From Hyphomicrobiales bacterium (GTDB lineage Bacteria > Pseudomonadota > Alphaproteobacteria > Rhizobiales > Rhizobiaceae): 39,474 nt of DNA. Numbering within the stretch: the first letter of the stretch is position 1; each line of letters starts with the position of its first letter. Below are positions 8,044 through 15,320 of the stretch, one piece after another. The stretch covers positions 1 to 39,474 of the forward strand of contig RXJA01000277.1 in the NCBI GenBank assembly GCA_003963455.1, given 5' to 3'. Below the pieces are notes generated by a model. That model had not been told where the DNA came from. It was given only the letters and a program-made list of their open reading frames with translations, and searched no databases. The translations under genes were made by a program, and so were the position numbers.

Positions 8044-8092
8044 GCGGTCCTAAGACGTTCGGCACAGCCGATAGACCTCCGTCGGATTTACC
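8044..8092 (+). promoter_or_regulatory. Shared upstream element, copy 3 (before the response regulator)
   Basis: Copy 3 of the element at 6258 and 7167: GGTCCTAAGACGTTCGG, a spacer, then GACCTCCGTCGGATTTACC. It lies 83 bp before the response-regulator start, which suggests that the small genes upstream and the regulator are controlled together. Confidence 0.45.
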
Positions 8093-8174
8093 GGAGCAAT
8101 CGCGGCGAGCATATTCGATCTCGGTGGCAACGAGTTCTCTCGCACTCGTCCGCAAGGAAGGAGGACCGAGCGTT

Positions 8175-8810
8175 ATGAAGATTTTGATCGCCGATGATCA
8201 CCCGGTTCTCCGGGCCGGCCTGGTGGCGCTGTTGCGGCAGGAGACGCCGGACATCAATATTATCGAGGCGGGCTCCGGCAAGGAGGCGCTCGATATCGCC
8301 GAGGGTCTGTCGGATCTGGATGTCGTGGTGCTCGATCTGGTGATGCCGGACATGGGCGGAATGGAAGCATTGGCCGAATTCGGCCGGCGTCACCCCGCGC
8401 TGCCGCGCATTATCCTGTCCTCATCGGAGGAGCCGGAGGAGGCCCGCGAAGCGCTCGAAGCCGGCGCGCAGGCCTATGTACCCAAGAGCGCCGGTCTACA
8501 AACCGTGATTTACGCCATCCAAGCCGTGATGCGGGGGGAAGCCTACGTTCCACCTCTGTTGCTAAGCCTTCTTGGGCTGAAACACGGCGACGATGGGGCT
8601 GCGGAGAGCACCACAAAGGTGAAGCTGACAGAGCGGCAGATCGACGTCCTGCGGCTGCTCAGCGCCGGCCAGCCTAATAAGGTGATAGCCTACGAACTCG
8701 ACTGCTCCGAAAAGACCGTCAAGGCGCATATCACCTCGATCTTCAAAGCCTTGAACGTCGTCAACCGCACCCAGGCCGCTGCCGCGGCGCGTCAGGCCGG
8801 TTTGATCTGA
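8175..8810 (+). CDS. LuxR/NarL-family response regulator
   Basis: The protein has 211 residues. The N-terminal receiver domain (1 to about 118) has the acidic pair Asp7-Asp8, phosphoacceptor Asp54 in VVVLDLVMPD, a Ser82-84 switch region and Lys104 in VPKSAG. The C-terminal LuxR/GerE helix-turn-helix spans about 150-205 (TERQIDVLRLLSAGQPNKV, EKTVKAHITSIFKAL). It is a DNA-binding output protein, probably phosphorylated by the convergent kinase gene, whose 3' end overlaps this one by 19 bp. The ATG at 8175 follows GAAGGAGGACC. Candidate target sites are the local conserved elements and the GCCCTA palindrome at 10748 and 12221. Confidence 0.93.
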   Translation: MKILIADDHPVLRAGLVALLRQETPDINIIEAGSGKEALDIAEGLSDLDVVVLDLVMPDMGGMEALAEFGRRHPALPRIILSSSEEPEEAREALEAGAQAYVPKSAGLQTVIYAIQAVMRGEAYVPPLLLSLLGLKHGDDGAAESTTKVKLTERQIDVLRLLSAGQPNKVIAYELDCSEKTVKAHITSIFKALNVVNRTQAAAAARQAGLI

Positions 8811-10582
8811 TCGTTGCCCCGTCCGGCAGAAATGTCGGGGCGCTTGCCGGTAAGGCCGCTGACCGCCGCCCTGAGGCTCTTGTCCGGCGCCGGAGATTGG
8901 AGCAACGGAACGCCGGCGGCTTGGGCATGGGCCAAAGTTGCGGCGGTGGAGTCGCCGGTAAGCAGTAGCGCTGGAATCTCCTCGTTGTATTCCGACCGCA
9001 ATCGTTCGATGACCTCGATGCCGTTCTCGTCGTCACGCAGTTGGTAGTCCGAGATGATCAGGTCGGGACGCAGCGCCTCCGTGCCCAGCGCCAGGACGAT
9101 CGCATCGCCTGAGGTCGCCGACAGCACGCGATGACCCCAGCTTTGCAGCAGCGCCGTGGTGCTCTCGACGATGGCGTCGTCATCGTCCACGAAAGCGATG
9201 AAGCGTGACACCTGCAATCGCGCGTCGATCCCCTCGGCTTCTCGTGGGATCGGGTTGACGGAAAGCGGTACGCTGACCTCGAAAAGACTGCCCCGGCCAA
9301 CCTTCGATCGCACGCTCAGTCGAGCATCGAGCAGCGCGGCAAAGCGCTGCACGATGGTTAGTCCCAATCCCGCACCCTGGGCCGTTCCCGTCGTTGCAGC
9401 TCCGACCTGGTAGAAGGCGCCGAAGATCTGCCCCTGGTCCTCGGGCTTGATGCCCGGGCCTGTATCGAGCACCTGGATCGTGACGGTCTGCGATTGCCGG
9501 TTGATCCTGACGCCAATCAAAACCTTGCCCTGTTGCGTGTAGCGGATGGCGTTGCGGACGAGATTGCTGACGATGACGCTGAGAATCGGGCCATCCGAGT
9601 AGACAGCGGCGCTGGTTGGCGCCAGGTGCAATTTCAGCCCCTTCTTCTCGGCATCCCTGAGGCAATCGTCCCGGATCGCCTGCAACATCGGACCCAGGGC
9701 CAGATCGCGCTTGTTGGGGGTCTTTTTGCCAGCGTCGAGCAGAGACAGGTTTAGCATCGCGCCGAACATCTCGTTGATCACCTGGGATCGCTGATAAATG
9801 TCCTCGGCGTCACGCTGGGCGTTGCCCGCGAGCGTGGGATTGCTGGCAAGGGTGGCAGCGCGGTTGCTGAGGTCCTGCGCGGGCGTGCGCAGTTCGTGGC
9901 TCGCCATTGCCAAAAAGGTCGAGAGCCTGGAATTGGCGACGGCCGCGAGCCGTACCTGCTCGTCCTTCTCGATTTGCAGCAGCAGCATCCGCCGAAACCG
10001 CCGGCTCGAAATCCACGCGAGTTGGAATATGGCGATGATGAAGATCAGCATGAGGGAGGTGGTGGCGCGGTGTTCCACATTCGGAATGCTGGCCGCCCAG
10101 ACGAAGTAGGGTAAGGTCGAGGGGAAGAAGAACGCTGAAAAAGCCGGGAAATAGGGGCTGAAAGCCGTTATCGAGGCCGTGATGATGGTGAGGCTGACCG
10201 TCAGTGAGACCATTTCATAGGTAAAATCCCCGCTCGTCGCTACCATCACCGGCATCACGCCCCATCCAAGGCCTTCAAGCAGGCAGACGATGGTGAAAAA
10301 GACCGCCCACGGACGCCACTCCTCCTCAGTGGGCCTGCGCAACCATCGCGCCAAGCTGAGCAGCGCGTGCAGCACTGCGCAGAGGGAAATGTAGGAAGCC
10401 CAGGAATATCCTGGAGCTGCGCCGACGGCGTGGCGCAAAACCAGCAGGTAGATGACCACCCACGCGCCAAAGGCCGCTCCGGCCACACCGACAAGCACCG
10501 CGCCGAAGAGCGCGTCGAGTTGTTGCGATGCAATATGATCGCGACGCGCGCTAGCATTAGGGTCAGACGCAATTGCCGCCAT
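8792..10582 (-). CDS. Membrane hybrid sensor histidine kinase
   Basis: A 596-residue protein counted from the ATG at 10582, which has GAGGGG 8 bases upstream; in-frame starts at 10612 and 10666 lack one. Residues about 24-195 hold five or six membrane helices. Next come the HisKA domain with His229 in MASHELRTP, an ATPase domain with N344, DTGPG (373-377) and GAGLGL (403-408), and a C-terminal receiver with DDDD (466-469) and Asp512 in DLIISDYQ. The conserved receiver lysine is missing: LLQSPAP stands where LxKP is expected. The signal is unknown. It is convergent with the LuxR regulator and overlaps it by 19 bp. Its 5' end recurs as scars at 11980 and 15049. Confidence 0.93.
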   Translation of the reverse strand: MAAIASDPNASARRDHIASQQLDALFGAVLVGVAGAAFGAWVVIYLLVLRHAVGAAPGYSWASYISLCAVLHALLSLARWLRRPTEEEWRPWAVFFTIVCLLEGLGWGVMPVMVATSGDFTYEMVSLTVSLTIITASITAFSPYFPAFSAFFFPSTLPYFVWAASIPNVEHRATTSLMLIFIIAIFQLAWISSRRFRRMLLLQIEKDEQVRLAAVANSRLSTFLAMASHELRTPAQDLSNRAATLASNPTLAGNAQRDAEDIYQRSQVINEMFGAMLNLSLLDAGKKTPNKRDLALGPMLQAIRDDCLRDAEKKGLKLHLAPTSAAVYSDGPILSVIVSNLVRNAIRYTQQGKVLIGVRINRQSQTVTIQVLDTGPGIKPEDQGQIFGAFYQVGAATTGTAQGAGLGLTIVQRFAALLDARLSVRSKVGRGSLFEVSVPLSVNPIPREAEGIDARLQVSRFIAFVDDDDAIVESTTALLQSWGHRVLSATSGDAIVLALGTEALRPDLIISDYQLRDDENGIEVIERLRSEYNEEIPALLLTGDSTAATLAHAQAAGVPLLQSPAPDKSLRAAVSGLTGKRPDISAGRGNDQIKPA

Positions 10583-10650
10583 CTCGCCGTCCCCTCGGCG
10601 GCAGGTGTTCATCAGACCATGGGGCCGGCAATGCGGAGGCCAAGCATTAC

Positions 10651-10735
10651 GACCGCCATTCGTCACGTCCCCAAAGGTCTGCCCTGAGGTTCCGAATGTC
10701 CAGATTGCGGGAAAGCGCCGTGGAGCGCTAGTGTC
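10651..10735. repeat. Kinase-upstream repeat, copy A
   Basis: An approximately 80-bp segment just upstream of the intact kinase gene. Its core CCCCAAAGGTCTGCCC, then AGGTTCCGAATGTCCAGATT and GCGGGAAAGCGC, is almost identical to copies at 12121-12205 and 15214-15290. It ends in a GCGCC...GAGCGC hairpin. It is likely the kinase promoter or regulatory region. Confidence 0.85.
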
Positions 10736-10747
10736 CTCAGGACATTA

Positions 10748-10765
10748 GCCCTACCCGGATAGGGC
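10748..10765. promoter_or_regulatory. GCCCTA-CCCGGA-TAGGGC inverted repeat, copy A
   Basis: An 18-bp inverted repeat with perfect 6-bp arms, between the kinase and the divergent membrane-protein gene. An identical copy lies at 12221-12238 in the same relative place. It is a candidate operator for the LuxR-type regulator nearby, or a hairpin. Confidence 0.5.
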
Positions 10766-10834
10766 GGAAGTAGTGGATTTCAGTATCTTGGGGACACTGG
10801 GTCTCACCCGGTCAGCGCAACGCGGGAGGACGAG

Positions 10835-11245
10835 ATGGCCGACAATGCACCAACCAGGGCGGCGGGCGAAGGCAGGCTGGTCATGTCGCTCATTGCCGGC
10901 ACCCTCGTTTTCTACGTCTGCATCGCGGTCGTATCAATCCTCCCAGACTACGTGGGATTGACGCCGGGTTCCAACGTCTATCTTGGGGCATGGTTTCTCG
11001 GCGCCGCTCTGTCTTCGCATTTCGGTGTGGAAGTGGCCAAGCGTGTGGCCCCCAATTTCAATCGCGTCGGCCTCATCGTGCTCATGGTTGCACCGTTTGC
11101 ACTTCTTGCCGCCGGGATGTTTTTCGCTTCCTCTCATTTTTCGAGCCGGTCGATCATCGCCGTCCTGACCGCCTTTCTGGGGACGGGTCTCGGGCTCCAC
11201 GCAGTCTTCCGCGACCAAATGAACTCCAAGCCAGACGCGAAGTAA
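10835..11245 (+). CDS. Small membrane protein, paralogue A
   Basis: A 136-residue protein with four predicted membrane helices (about 14-37, 48-66, 79-98 and 107-124) and a short cytoplasmic N-terminus MADNAPTRAAGEG. It is a clear paralogue of the protein at 13063-13455: the N-terminal 13 residues are identical and blocks such as GAWFLGA and APNFNR are kept. GGGAGGA lies 5 bases before the ATG. It is divergent from the kinase across the repeat region, so may be controlled by the two-component system. Function unknown. The end of a third copy survives at 15631. Confidence 0.75.
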   Translation: MADNAPTRAAGEGRLVMSLIAGTLVFYVCIAVVSILPDYVGLTPGSNVYLGAWFLGAALSSHFGVEVAKRVAPNFNRVGLIVLMVAPFALLAAGMFFASSHFSSRSIIAVLTAFLGTGLGLHAVFRDQMNSKPDAK

Positions 11246-11295
11246 GCGAACAGTCGGCGCTCGCCAATTGATGAATTATTTTGGGAGATCCCGCC

Positions 11296-11403
11296 GTGAG
11301 ACACGTTGGCATTGTTAGCTTGATTATAGGACTCGCGTTCGCTTCGCTGGCTCGTGCTTCAGGCGCCGGCGGCAGATGGGATCGCCGTCATGGGCCCTCA
11401 ACA
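11296..11403 (+). pseudogene. N-terminal fragment of the exported family intact at 15709
   Basis: From the GTG at 11296 the frame reads RHVGIVSLIIGLAFASLARA and then GGRWDRRHGPST. This matches the first 36 residues of the intact exported protein at 15709 (RYVGIVSLLVGSAFVSSALA, GRWDCRSGAST). Homology stops at about 11403, and the frame runs on into the gene at 11437. It is a truncated copy that keeps its signal peptide, so it could form a fusion with the downstream protein. Confidence 0.7.
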
Positions 11404-11436
11404 CCTCCTGTCCGCGGCGCGGTGACATGGGACCAT

Positions 11437-11946
11437 ATGATGAAAAGCTTGATGCGGGACATCAGGGGCTGGGCCATCATCGTGGGGGTCGTTTTCTACG
11501 GAGTAGCGGCTTGGGCGCAGATACCGGACGCGGCTGCGCCAGTTCGTCGTCTTTATGCGACTTACGGAACCGGTGCGGCGACGACCGCTAGCGGCTTCCG
11601 CGATCAGGACGCGGCCAACCTTTTCAGCAGAAGCCTCCTTGCGCTCTACAGACGCGCAGCCAAGGCCGGTCTCGATTACGATTTCTTCGTGCAAGGGCAG
11701 GATTTCAATCTGGCGAAGCCGCTCGATGTGACACGCGTCGACTCGAACCGCGACCGCGCGACGGTCTCCGCGACGTTGACCCAGACCGACGTTGATTCGC
11801 AGGGTAAGCAGAAAGCCCGCATCGACAGGTTCGAGTTTGCGGTGATCAAGGAAGCTGGCGCTTGGCGCATCGACGACGCAACGCACAGCGGGAGCACGTT
11901 CCGCCGCGAGCTGCAGGACATCGTCAAGTCCGGCGGCATGCGCTGA
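11437..11946 (+). CDS. Exported hypothetical protein (DUF3828-like)
   Basis: A 169-residue protein whose own signal peptide (WAIIVGVVFYGVAAWAQ) follows the ATG pair at 11437/11440. The mature chain, with VRRLYATYG, DYDFFVQGQDF, a beta-rich middle and a late GAWRIDDATHSG block, resembles exported DUF3828-type proteins with an NTF2-like shape; this is a weak assignment. The frame is also open upstream to the GTG at 11296, which would add a second signal peptide taken from a truncated paralogue. The inner start is preferred because it gives one complete signal sequence. Function unknown. Confidence 0.65.
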   Translation: MMKSLMRDIRGWAIIVGVVFYGVAAWAQIPDAAAPVRRLYATYGTGAATTASGFRDQDAANLFSRSLLALYRRAAKAGLDYDFFVQGQDFNLAKPLDVTRVDSNRDRATVSATLTQTDVDSQGKQKARIDRFEFAVIKEAGAWRIDDATHSGSTFRRELQDIVKSGGMR

Positions 11947-11979
11947 CGTGGAGCGCCCGATGCCTGCACCGACCCGTAA

Positions 11980-12060
11980 AAAGCATCGAGTTGCTGGGTC
12001 GCGATGTGATCACCGGGCGCGCAGGTATTAGAGTCGGAAGCGGTGGCAGCTATCTTGCCG
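11980..12060 (-). pseudogene. Scar of the histidine-kinase 5' end, copy B
   Basis: Read on the minus strand, this segment encodes IAATASDSN, then GDHIATQQLDA. It matches the kinase N-terminus MAAIASDPN ... RDHIASQQLDA (residues 1-23). The start codon is lost and nothing of the kinase beyond about 30 codons remains. It is followed by copy B of the kinase-upstream repeat, as at the intact gene. Confidence 0.8.
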
Positions 12061-12120
12061 TTTCCCCGTGACTGATGCTCATCAGAGCATCAGGCTGGTA
12101 ATGCTAAGGCAAAGCATTGC

Positions 12121-12205
12121 GGCCGCCATTCGCCACTTCCCCAAAGGTCTGCCCGGAGGTTCCGAATGTCCAGATTGCGGGAAAGCGCTTCGGAGCGCTA
12201 GTGTT
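12121..12205. repeat. Kinase-upstream repeat, copy B
   Basis: Near-identical to copy A (10651-10735), including CCCCAAAGGTCTGCCC and GGTTCCGAATGTCCAGATTG. It ends with a strong hairpin AGCGCT-TCGG-AGCGCT. The loop differs from copies A and C, but the stem is kept. Confidence 0.85.
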
Positions 12206-12220
12206 CCGGTTCAGGAATTC

Positions 12221-12238
12221 GCCCTACCCGGATAGGGC
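12221..12238. promoter_or_regulatory. GCCCTA-CCCGGA-TAGGGC inverted repeat, copy B
   Basis: Identical in all 18 bases to 10748-10765, and followed in both copies by GGAAG. Conservation through the duplication suggests a binding site or a functional hairpin. Confidence 0.5.
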
Positions 12239-12249
12239 GGAAGCAGAGG

Positions 12250-12992
12250 ATTTCAGCATTTCGGGGGCACCAGTGGAGCAAATTTGACGCTCGCTATCCA
12301 CTTTGCAGCAAAATCCGGCGTGCGGCGAAATGATGAGGGGAGCCGACGTTTGTACTCGCCATGCCGAACTCCGAATCCCCCATGCTCAATCCGAACCGAG
12401 GCATCAGGAGAACCTCTCATGCAATCTTTCAAGCTCGCATTGATCGCCGCGTGCAGCCTCGTTGCCTTGGTTGCGTCGAGCCACGCGGAGGCGCAAACCG
12501 TTGCCCGCGATCCGAACTGCGCACCGATTCTGGAGGCAATGAAAAAACAACTCGCACTTCCGGCGTATGGCTTTGCGAGCACTCTCGACGACGAACAAGA
12601 GGCAGAGAAGATCTCCACTCAGACGGCCACTTTCACAGCGACGAAGGGCGGCCGCTGGCGCAAACAGCCGAAGCCTTCCGGGTATCAGGATCAGTTCCTG
12701 GCGCAGTACTCATCCCAACTGCACGCGTGCAGCACGGGGGTAGCGGACACGTTGAATGGCGCCGCCGCAACGCTCTACGTGGCACAGCTCGGCACGGTGT
12801 TGATCCGCGAGTGGATCAGCCCAGCGGATGGACTCCCGATGCAGCAGGAAGGGATGCTACCCGGGGTCCACAAGCGGGTGACCGTCTGGAACTACAACAA
12901 TGTCGCAGTGCCGGAGAGCGACAAGATCGATCCAGAATGACGCCGGCCGATCATGCAACCCTAAGAGTGAATTTCAGTATCTTGGACGACAC
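12250..12992 (+). repeat. Cassette flanked by direct repeats
   Basis: The leader motif ATTTCAGTATCTTGG (a single copy at 10777, before paralogue A) appears twice in unit B: at 12250 as ATTTCAGCATTTCGG and at 12971 as ATTTCAGTATCTTGG. The gene at 12419 lies between them. The pattern looks as if this gene was inserted into the leader of the small-membrane-protein gene and is flanked by a duplication of about 20 bp. Confidence 0.5.
12419..12940 (+). CDS. Exported hypothetical protein
   Basis: A 173-residue protein with a signal peptide (LALIAACSLVALVASSHAEA, cut near residue 23). AGGAGA lies 8 bases before the ATG at 12419, which supports this start over the longer frame from 12284. The mature part has two cysteines, in DPNCAPIL and LHACSTG, and is otherwise of mixed composition. 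I recognise no family. It sits between copy B of the kinase-upstream repeat and paralogue B of the small membrane protein. Direct repeats flank it, so it may be a cargo gene added to a duplicated unit. Confidence 0.65.
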   Translation: MQSFKLALIAACSLVALVASSHAEAQTVARDPNCAPILEAMKKQLALPAYGFASTLDDEQEAEKISTQTATFTATKGGRWRKQPKPSGYQDQFLAQYSSQLHACSTGVADTLNGAAATLYVAQLGTVLIREWISPADGLPMQQEGMLPGVHKRVTVWNYNNVAVPESDKIDPE

Positions 12993-13062
12993 GACGAGCT
13001 CATAGAGCCGAGTGTCGATGGGGCGCAAGGTATCACGGGTCAACGCAACGCGGGAGAACGGG

Positions 13063-13455
13063 ATGGCCGACAATGCACCAACTAGGGCGGCGGGCGAAGG
13101 CTGGCTCGTCGTGTCACTTATTGCCGGCGCCCTTGTCTTCTACGTCTGCATCGCAATCGTGTCGGTTGTTGTCGATGCGGGACTTTCACCAAATTCCAGC
13201 ACCTACATAGGGGCCTGGTTTCTCGGCGCGGGTCTGTCTTCGGCTTTCGGCGTCGAAGTGGCCAAGCGCATGGCGCCCAATTTCAACCGCATAGGCCTCA
13301 TCGTGCTTATGGTTGCGCCGATCGCACTTCTTGCCATCGTGATGTTCTTCGCGGCTCCGCAATTCTCGGACAAGACGATAATGGCCGTCCTGAGTGCCTT
13401 CCTGGGGACGGCTATCGGGCTTGGCGTGACCTTTCGCGATCTGATGAAGTCCTAG
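13063..13455 (+). CDS. Small membrane protein, paralogue B
   Basis: A 130-residue protein with four predicted membrane helices, paralogous to the protein at 10835. The first 13 residues are identical, and the upstream bases CAACGCGGGAG are also shared. The family blocks are IGAWFLGA, GVEVAKRMAPNFNR and LSAFLGTAIGL. The ATG at 13063 matches the paralogue start, so the longer frame from 13012 is not used. Function unknown. It stops after LMKS, slightly earlier than paralogue A, whose final NSKPDAK corresponds here to bases after the stop. Confidence 0.75.
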   Translation: MADNAPTRAAGEGWLVVSLIAGALVFYVCIAIVSVVVDAGLSPNSSTYIGAWFLGAGLSSAFGVEVAKRMAPNFNRIGLIVLMVAPIALLAIVMFFAAPQFSDKTIMAVLSAFLGTAIGLGVTFRDLMKS

Positions 13456-13521
13456 CCGGACGCGACATAGACGAGCCGTCCGGGGTTCCTGATTTGATGT
13501 GTTGTTTGAGGAAACCCCGCT

Positions 13522-13554
13522 ATGGGACACCTTGGCTCTGTGGCGGAACAATAG
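13522..13554 (+). pseudogene. Vestige of the exported 15709-type gene
   Basis: Eleven codons, MGHLGSVAEQ and a stop, follow paralogue B at the place where the 15709-type gene follows paralogue A (11296) and the third copy (15709). MGHLGSV corresponds to MRHVGIV/MRYVGIV. Only the first few codons remain. Confidence 0.5.
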
Positions 13555-13563
13555 AGGGTGACC

Positions 13564-13968
13564 ATGCGCAATTTACTTAATTTTGGGCTCTGTCTCGTAG
13601 GGTTGTTGGTGTCGGAACCCTCCCGGGCAGATCAGATAATGTTGCAGTGTCAGATATTGTCCGGAGCCAAGAACCCATTCGGCAAAGCCGATCAGGTGGT
13701 GATCGATCCCGAAAAGAATTACGCCGCATTGCGCGTGGGCCGCACCATGGGGACCAATAATGAAGTCTTGTGGGATTTCACGACGCAAACGAAACCGTCG
13801 GGAATAGACGATCGCTTTACCGTGAAGTCATTTGCAGATGATGGCTCCATTTACGGTGGCGGCGTGCGGGGCGGTGGCGCGCAGGCTTTTCAACTCGTGA
13901 AGGGAATCCTAACCTGGACATCCTTGTCCGAAGGCAAAATCGACACGACGCGTTGGCGCTGCAAATAG
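13564..13968 (+). CDS. Exported hypothetical protein
   Basis: A 134-residue protein with a signal peptide (LLNFGLCLVGLLVSEPSRA, cut near residue 22). GAGGGTG precedes the ATG. The mature chain is predicted to be mostly beta (QIMLQCQILSG, VVIDPEKNYAALRVG, RFTVKSFADDGSIYGG) and ends WRCK. Its two cysteines could form a disulfide between the first and last strands. This suggests a small periplasmic beta-barrel or sandwich, an inference only. The gene at 13982 follows after 13 bp and is probably in the same operon. Confidence 0.7.
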   Translation: MRNLLNFGLCLVGLLVSEPSRADQIMLQCQILSGAKNPFGKADQVVIDPEKNYAALRVGRTMGTNNEVLWDFTTQTKPSGIDDRFTVKSFADDGSIYGGGVRGGGAQAFQLVKGILTWTSLSEGKIDTTRWRCK

Positions 13969-13981
13969 CTAGAGGCTCACC

Positions 13982-14404
13982 ATGAAGGCGCTCTTTATGA
14001 CGATATTGATCATGGTGCTGTCGCCGATAGCCATGGTCATTCTGAGTGGATTGTATTTTGGCATCGCTCTCTGGCTGACAGGGGGACCTGGTCAAGTCGG
14101 TGCTGCAATGGGTGAAATTGTCGGACGTATTTCGTTCATCGTTGGCCTGCCTGCTGGCGCTGTCGTGGGGATAGCAGTCCTCGCTAAAACCGAAAAGAAG
14201 CAGAAAAGTCGCGTACTGGAATGGATAAGTTTTGTGGTTGGCTTCGGGCTCGCCGCGATTCTATTTTTCCCACCCCTTTATTTCGGTTTCGGTCAATTGG
14301 GAGAGATGCTTTTAGGTAGACGGTTCGGCATCTATATCGCAATGGGTTTCGTTGTTCTCGTCGGCTGGATCATCAAGCAAATTGATAATTCCTCCGGGTT
14401 TTAG
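13982..14404 (+). CDS. Small integral membrane protein
   Basis: A 140-residue protein with about four membrane helices (about 5-33, 47-68, 80-100 and 115-133) separated by a basic cytoplasmic loop (KTEKKQKSR). TAGAGGC precedes the ATG at 13982. It lies 13 bp behind the exported protein at 13564 and is likely translated with it. The base composition is less GC-rich than the flanking regions. No transporter or enzyme motif was recognised. Confidence 0.7.
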   Translation: MKALFMTILIMVLSPIAMVILSGLYFGIALWLTGGPGQVGAAMGEIVGRISFIVGLPAGAVVGIAVLAKTEKKQKSRVLEWISFVVGFGLAAILFFPPLYFGFGQLGEMLLGRRFGIYIAMGFVVLVGWIIKQIDNSSGF

Positions 14405-14618
14405 TTTCTGCGATCACTGGTGTTGGCGCTCCATGATTGGGCGCTGAGCGGCCAAGATCGCATCGTTCGTTGCGATTGGCTTGATAACCCAAGTGAGTCG
14501 GATCGACGTTCTGCTGATCTCGACAAAGATCGTGTCTCCGGCGAGCGGCGTTGCAAGTGCCTTGCGGTCTGGAGCTTGTGCCGATCAGTTTGTCGATGCC
14601 GTCGAGGAGTGGCGCACT

Positions 14619-15041
14619 ATGAGAATGGTTCGATCGTCGGTACCGGGCGCTACGGACAGGGATCACGCGATCCGTCTCCTTACCGAGCGAGCCGTTCTCA
14701 CTCGGATGGTCTGCCGCGAACTCAAGGATGGCGATGGCTTGGGGAATGATCTACGACCGCAAACCGCCCTCTTTATACTGTCGCGATGGATCGGCGACAA
14801 TCTGCCAGACTCGGTGCAAGTCGAGCCGTGTCCCGACGACGGCATCGATCAGATGAGCGTCCCCGATGGCTACGCGGAGCTGGTAGCTCAGATGAAATCA
14901 GGCGCGCAGGTCGGCAAAGCACTGTTTATGCTGCTTACAGCTGACAACAGGATCCAGCACGAAAGTGACCACGAAAATTTGAAACGTGCGCTCGCGGCCT
15001 ATTGGGCGAAGCATCCTGTGACGGTACCTGCGGTGCGGTAG
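14619..15041 (+). CDS. Hypothetical protein
   Basis: The frame is open from 14481 (TTG); the ATG at 14619, with GAGGAG about 10 bases upstream, gives a 140-residue protein and is preferred. The chain is soluble and mostly helical (DHAIRLLTERAVLTRMVCRE, FILSRWIGDNLP, YAELVAQMKSGAQ). It ends in ALAAYWAKHPVTVPAVR. No family was recognised. It lies just upstream of the third kinase scar. The 214 bases before the start hold no other gene that I can support. Confidence 0.45.
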   Translation: MRMVRSSVPGATDRDHAIRLLTERAVLTRMVCRELKDGDGLGNDLRPQTALFILSRWIGDNLPDSVQVEPCPDDGIDQMSVPDGYAELVAQMKSGAQVGKALFMLLTADNRIQHESDHENLKRALAAYWAKHPVTVPAVR

Positions 15042-15048
15042 GACAATC

Positions 15049-15155
15049 CGCGCGCCGCAGCCGCCCGCCGACAAAAGCCGCGCCGAAAGAATATCGAGTT
15101 GCTGGGGCGCGATGTGCGTGGCCGCCATCGTCGGATGCGGTAGCTGCCGTCTCCC
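15049..15155 (-). pseudogene. Scar of the histidine-kinase 5' end, copy C
   Basis: On the minus strand one frame gives ATASDDGG and a shifted frame gives HIAPQQLDILSARLLSAGG. Together they match kinase residues 3-36 (AIASDPN, HIASQQLDALFGAVLVGVAG). A frameshift and small indels show that it is dead. It is followed by repeat copy C in the same layout as copies A and B. Confidence 0.75.
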
Positions 15156-15213
15156 CGGCGACTGGCAAATCAGATTATCGCGGCGGTTTCAGCGGCAAAG
15201 TCTCGGACCAGCG

Positions 15214-15290
15214 CGCATCACTTCCCCAAAGGTCTGCCCCAAGGTTCCGAATGTCCAGATTGCGGGAAAGCGCTGCGCAGCGCTAGCCTC
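15214..15290. repeat. Kinase-upstream repeat, copy C
   Basis: The core CTTCCCCAAAGGTCTGCCC, then AGGTTCCGAATGTCCAGATT and GCGGGAAAGCGC, is shared with copies A and B. The terminal hairpin is AGCGCTGCGCAGCGCT, a perfect palindrome. The GCCCTA inverted repeat of copies A and B is absent here. Confidence 0.85.
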
Positions 15291-15320
15291 CTGATGTGAG
15301 GGATAACCTATAGCAGAGGA

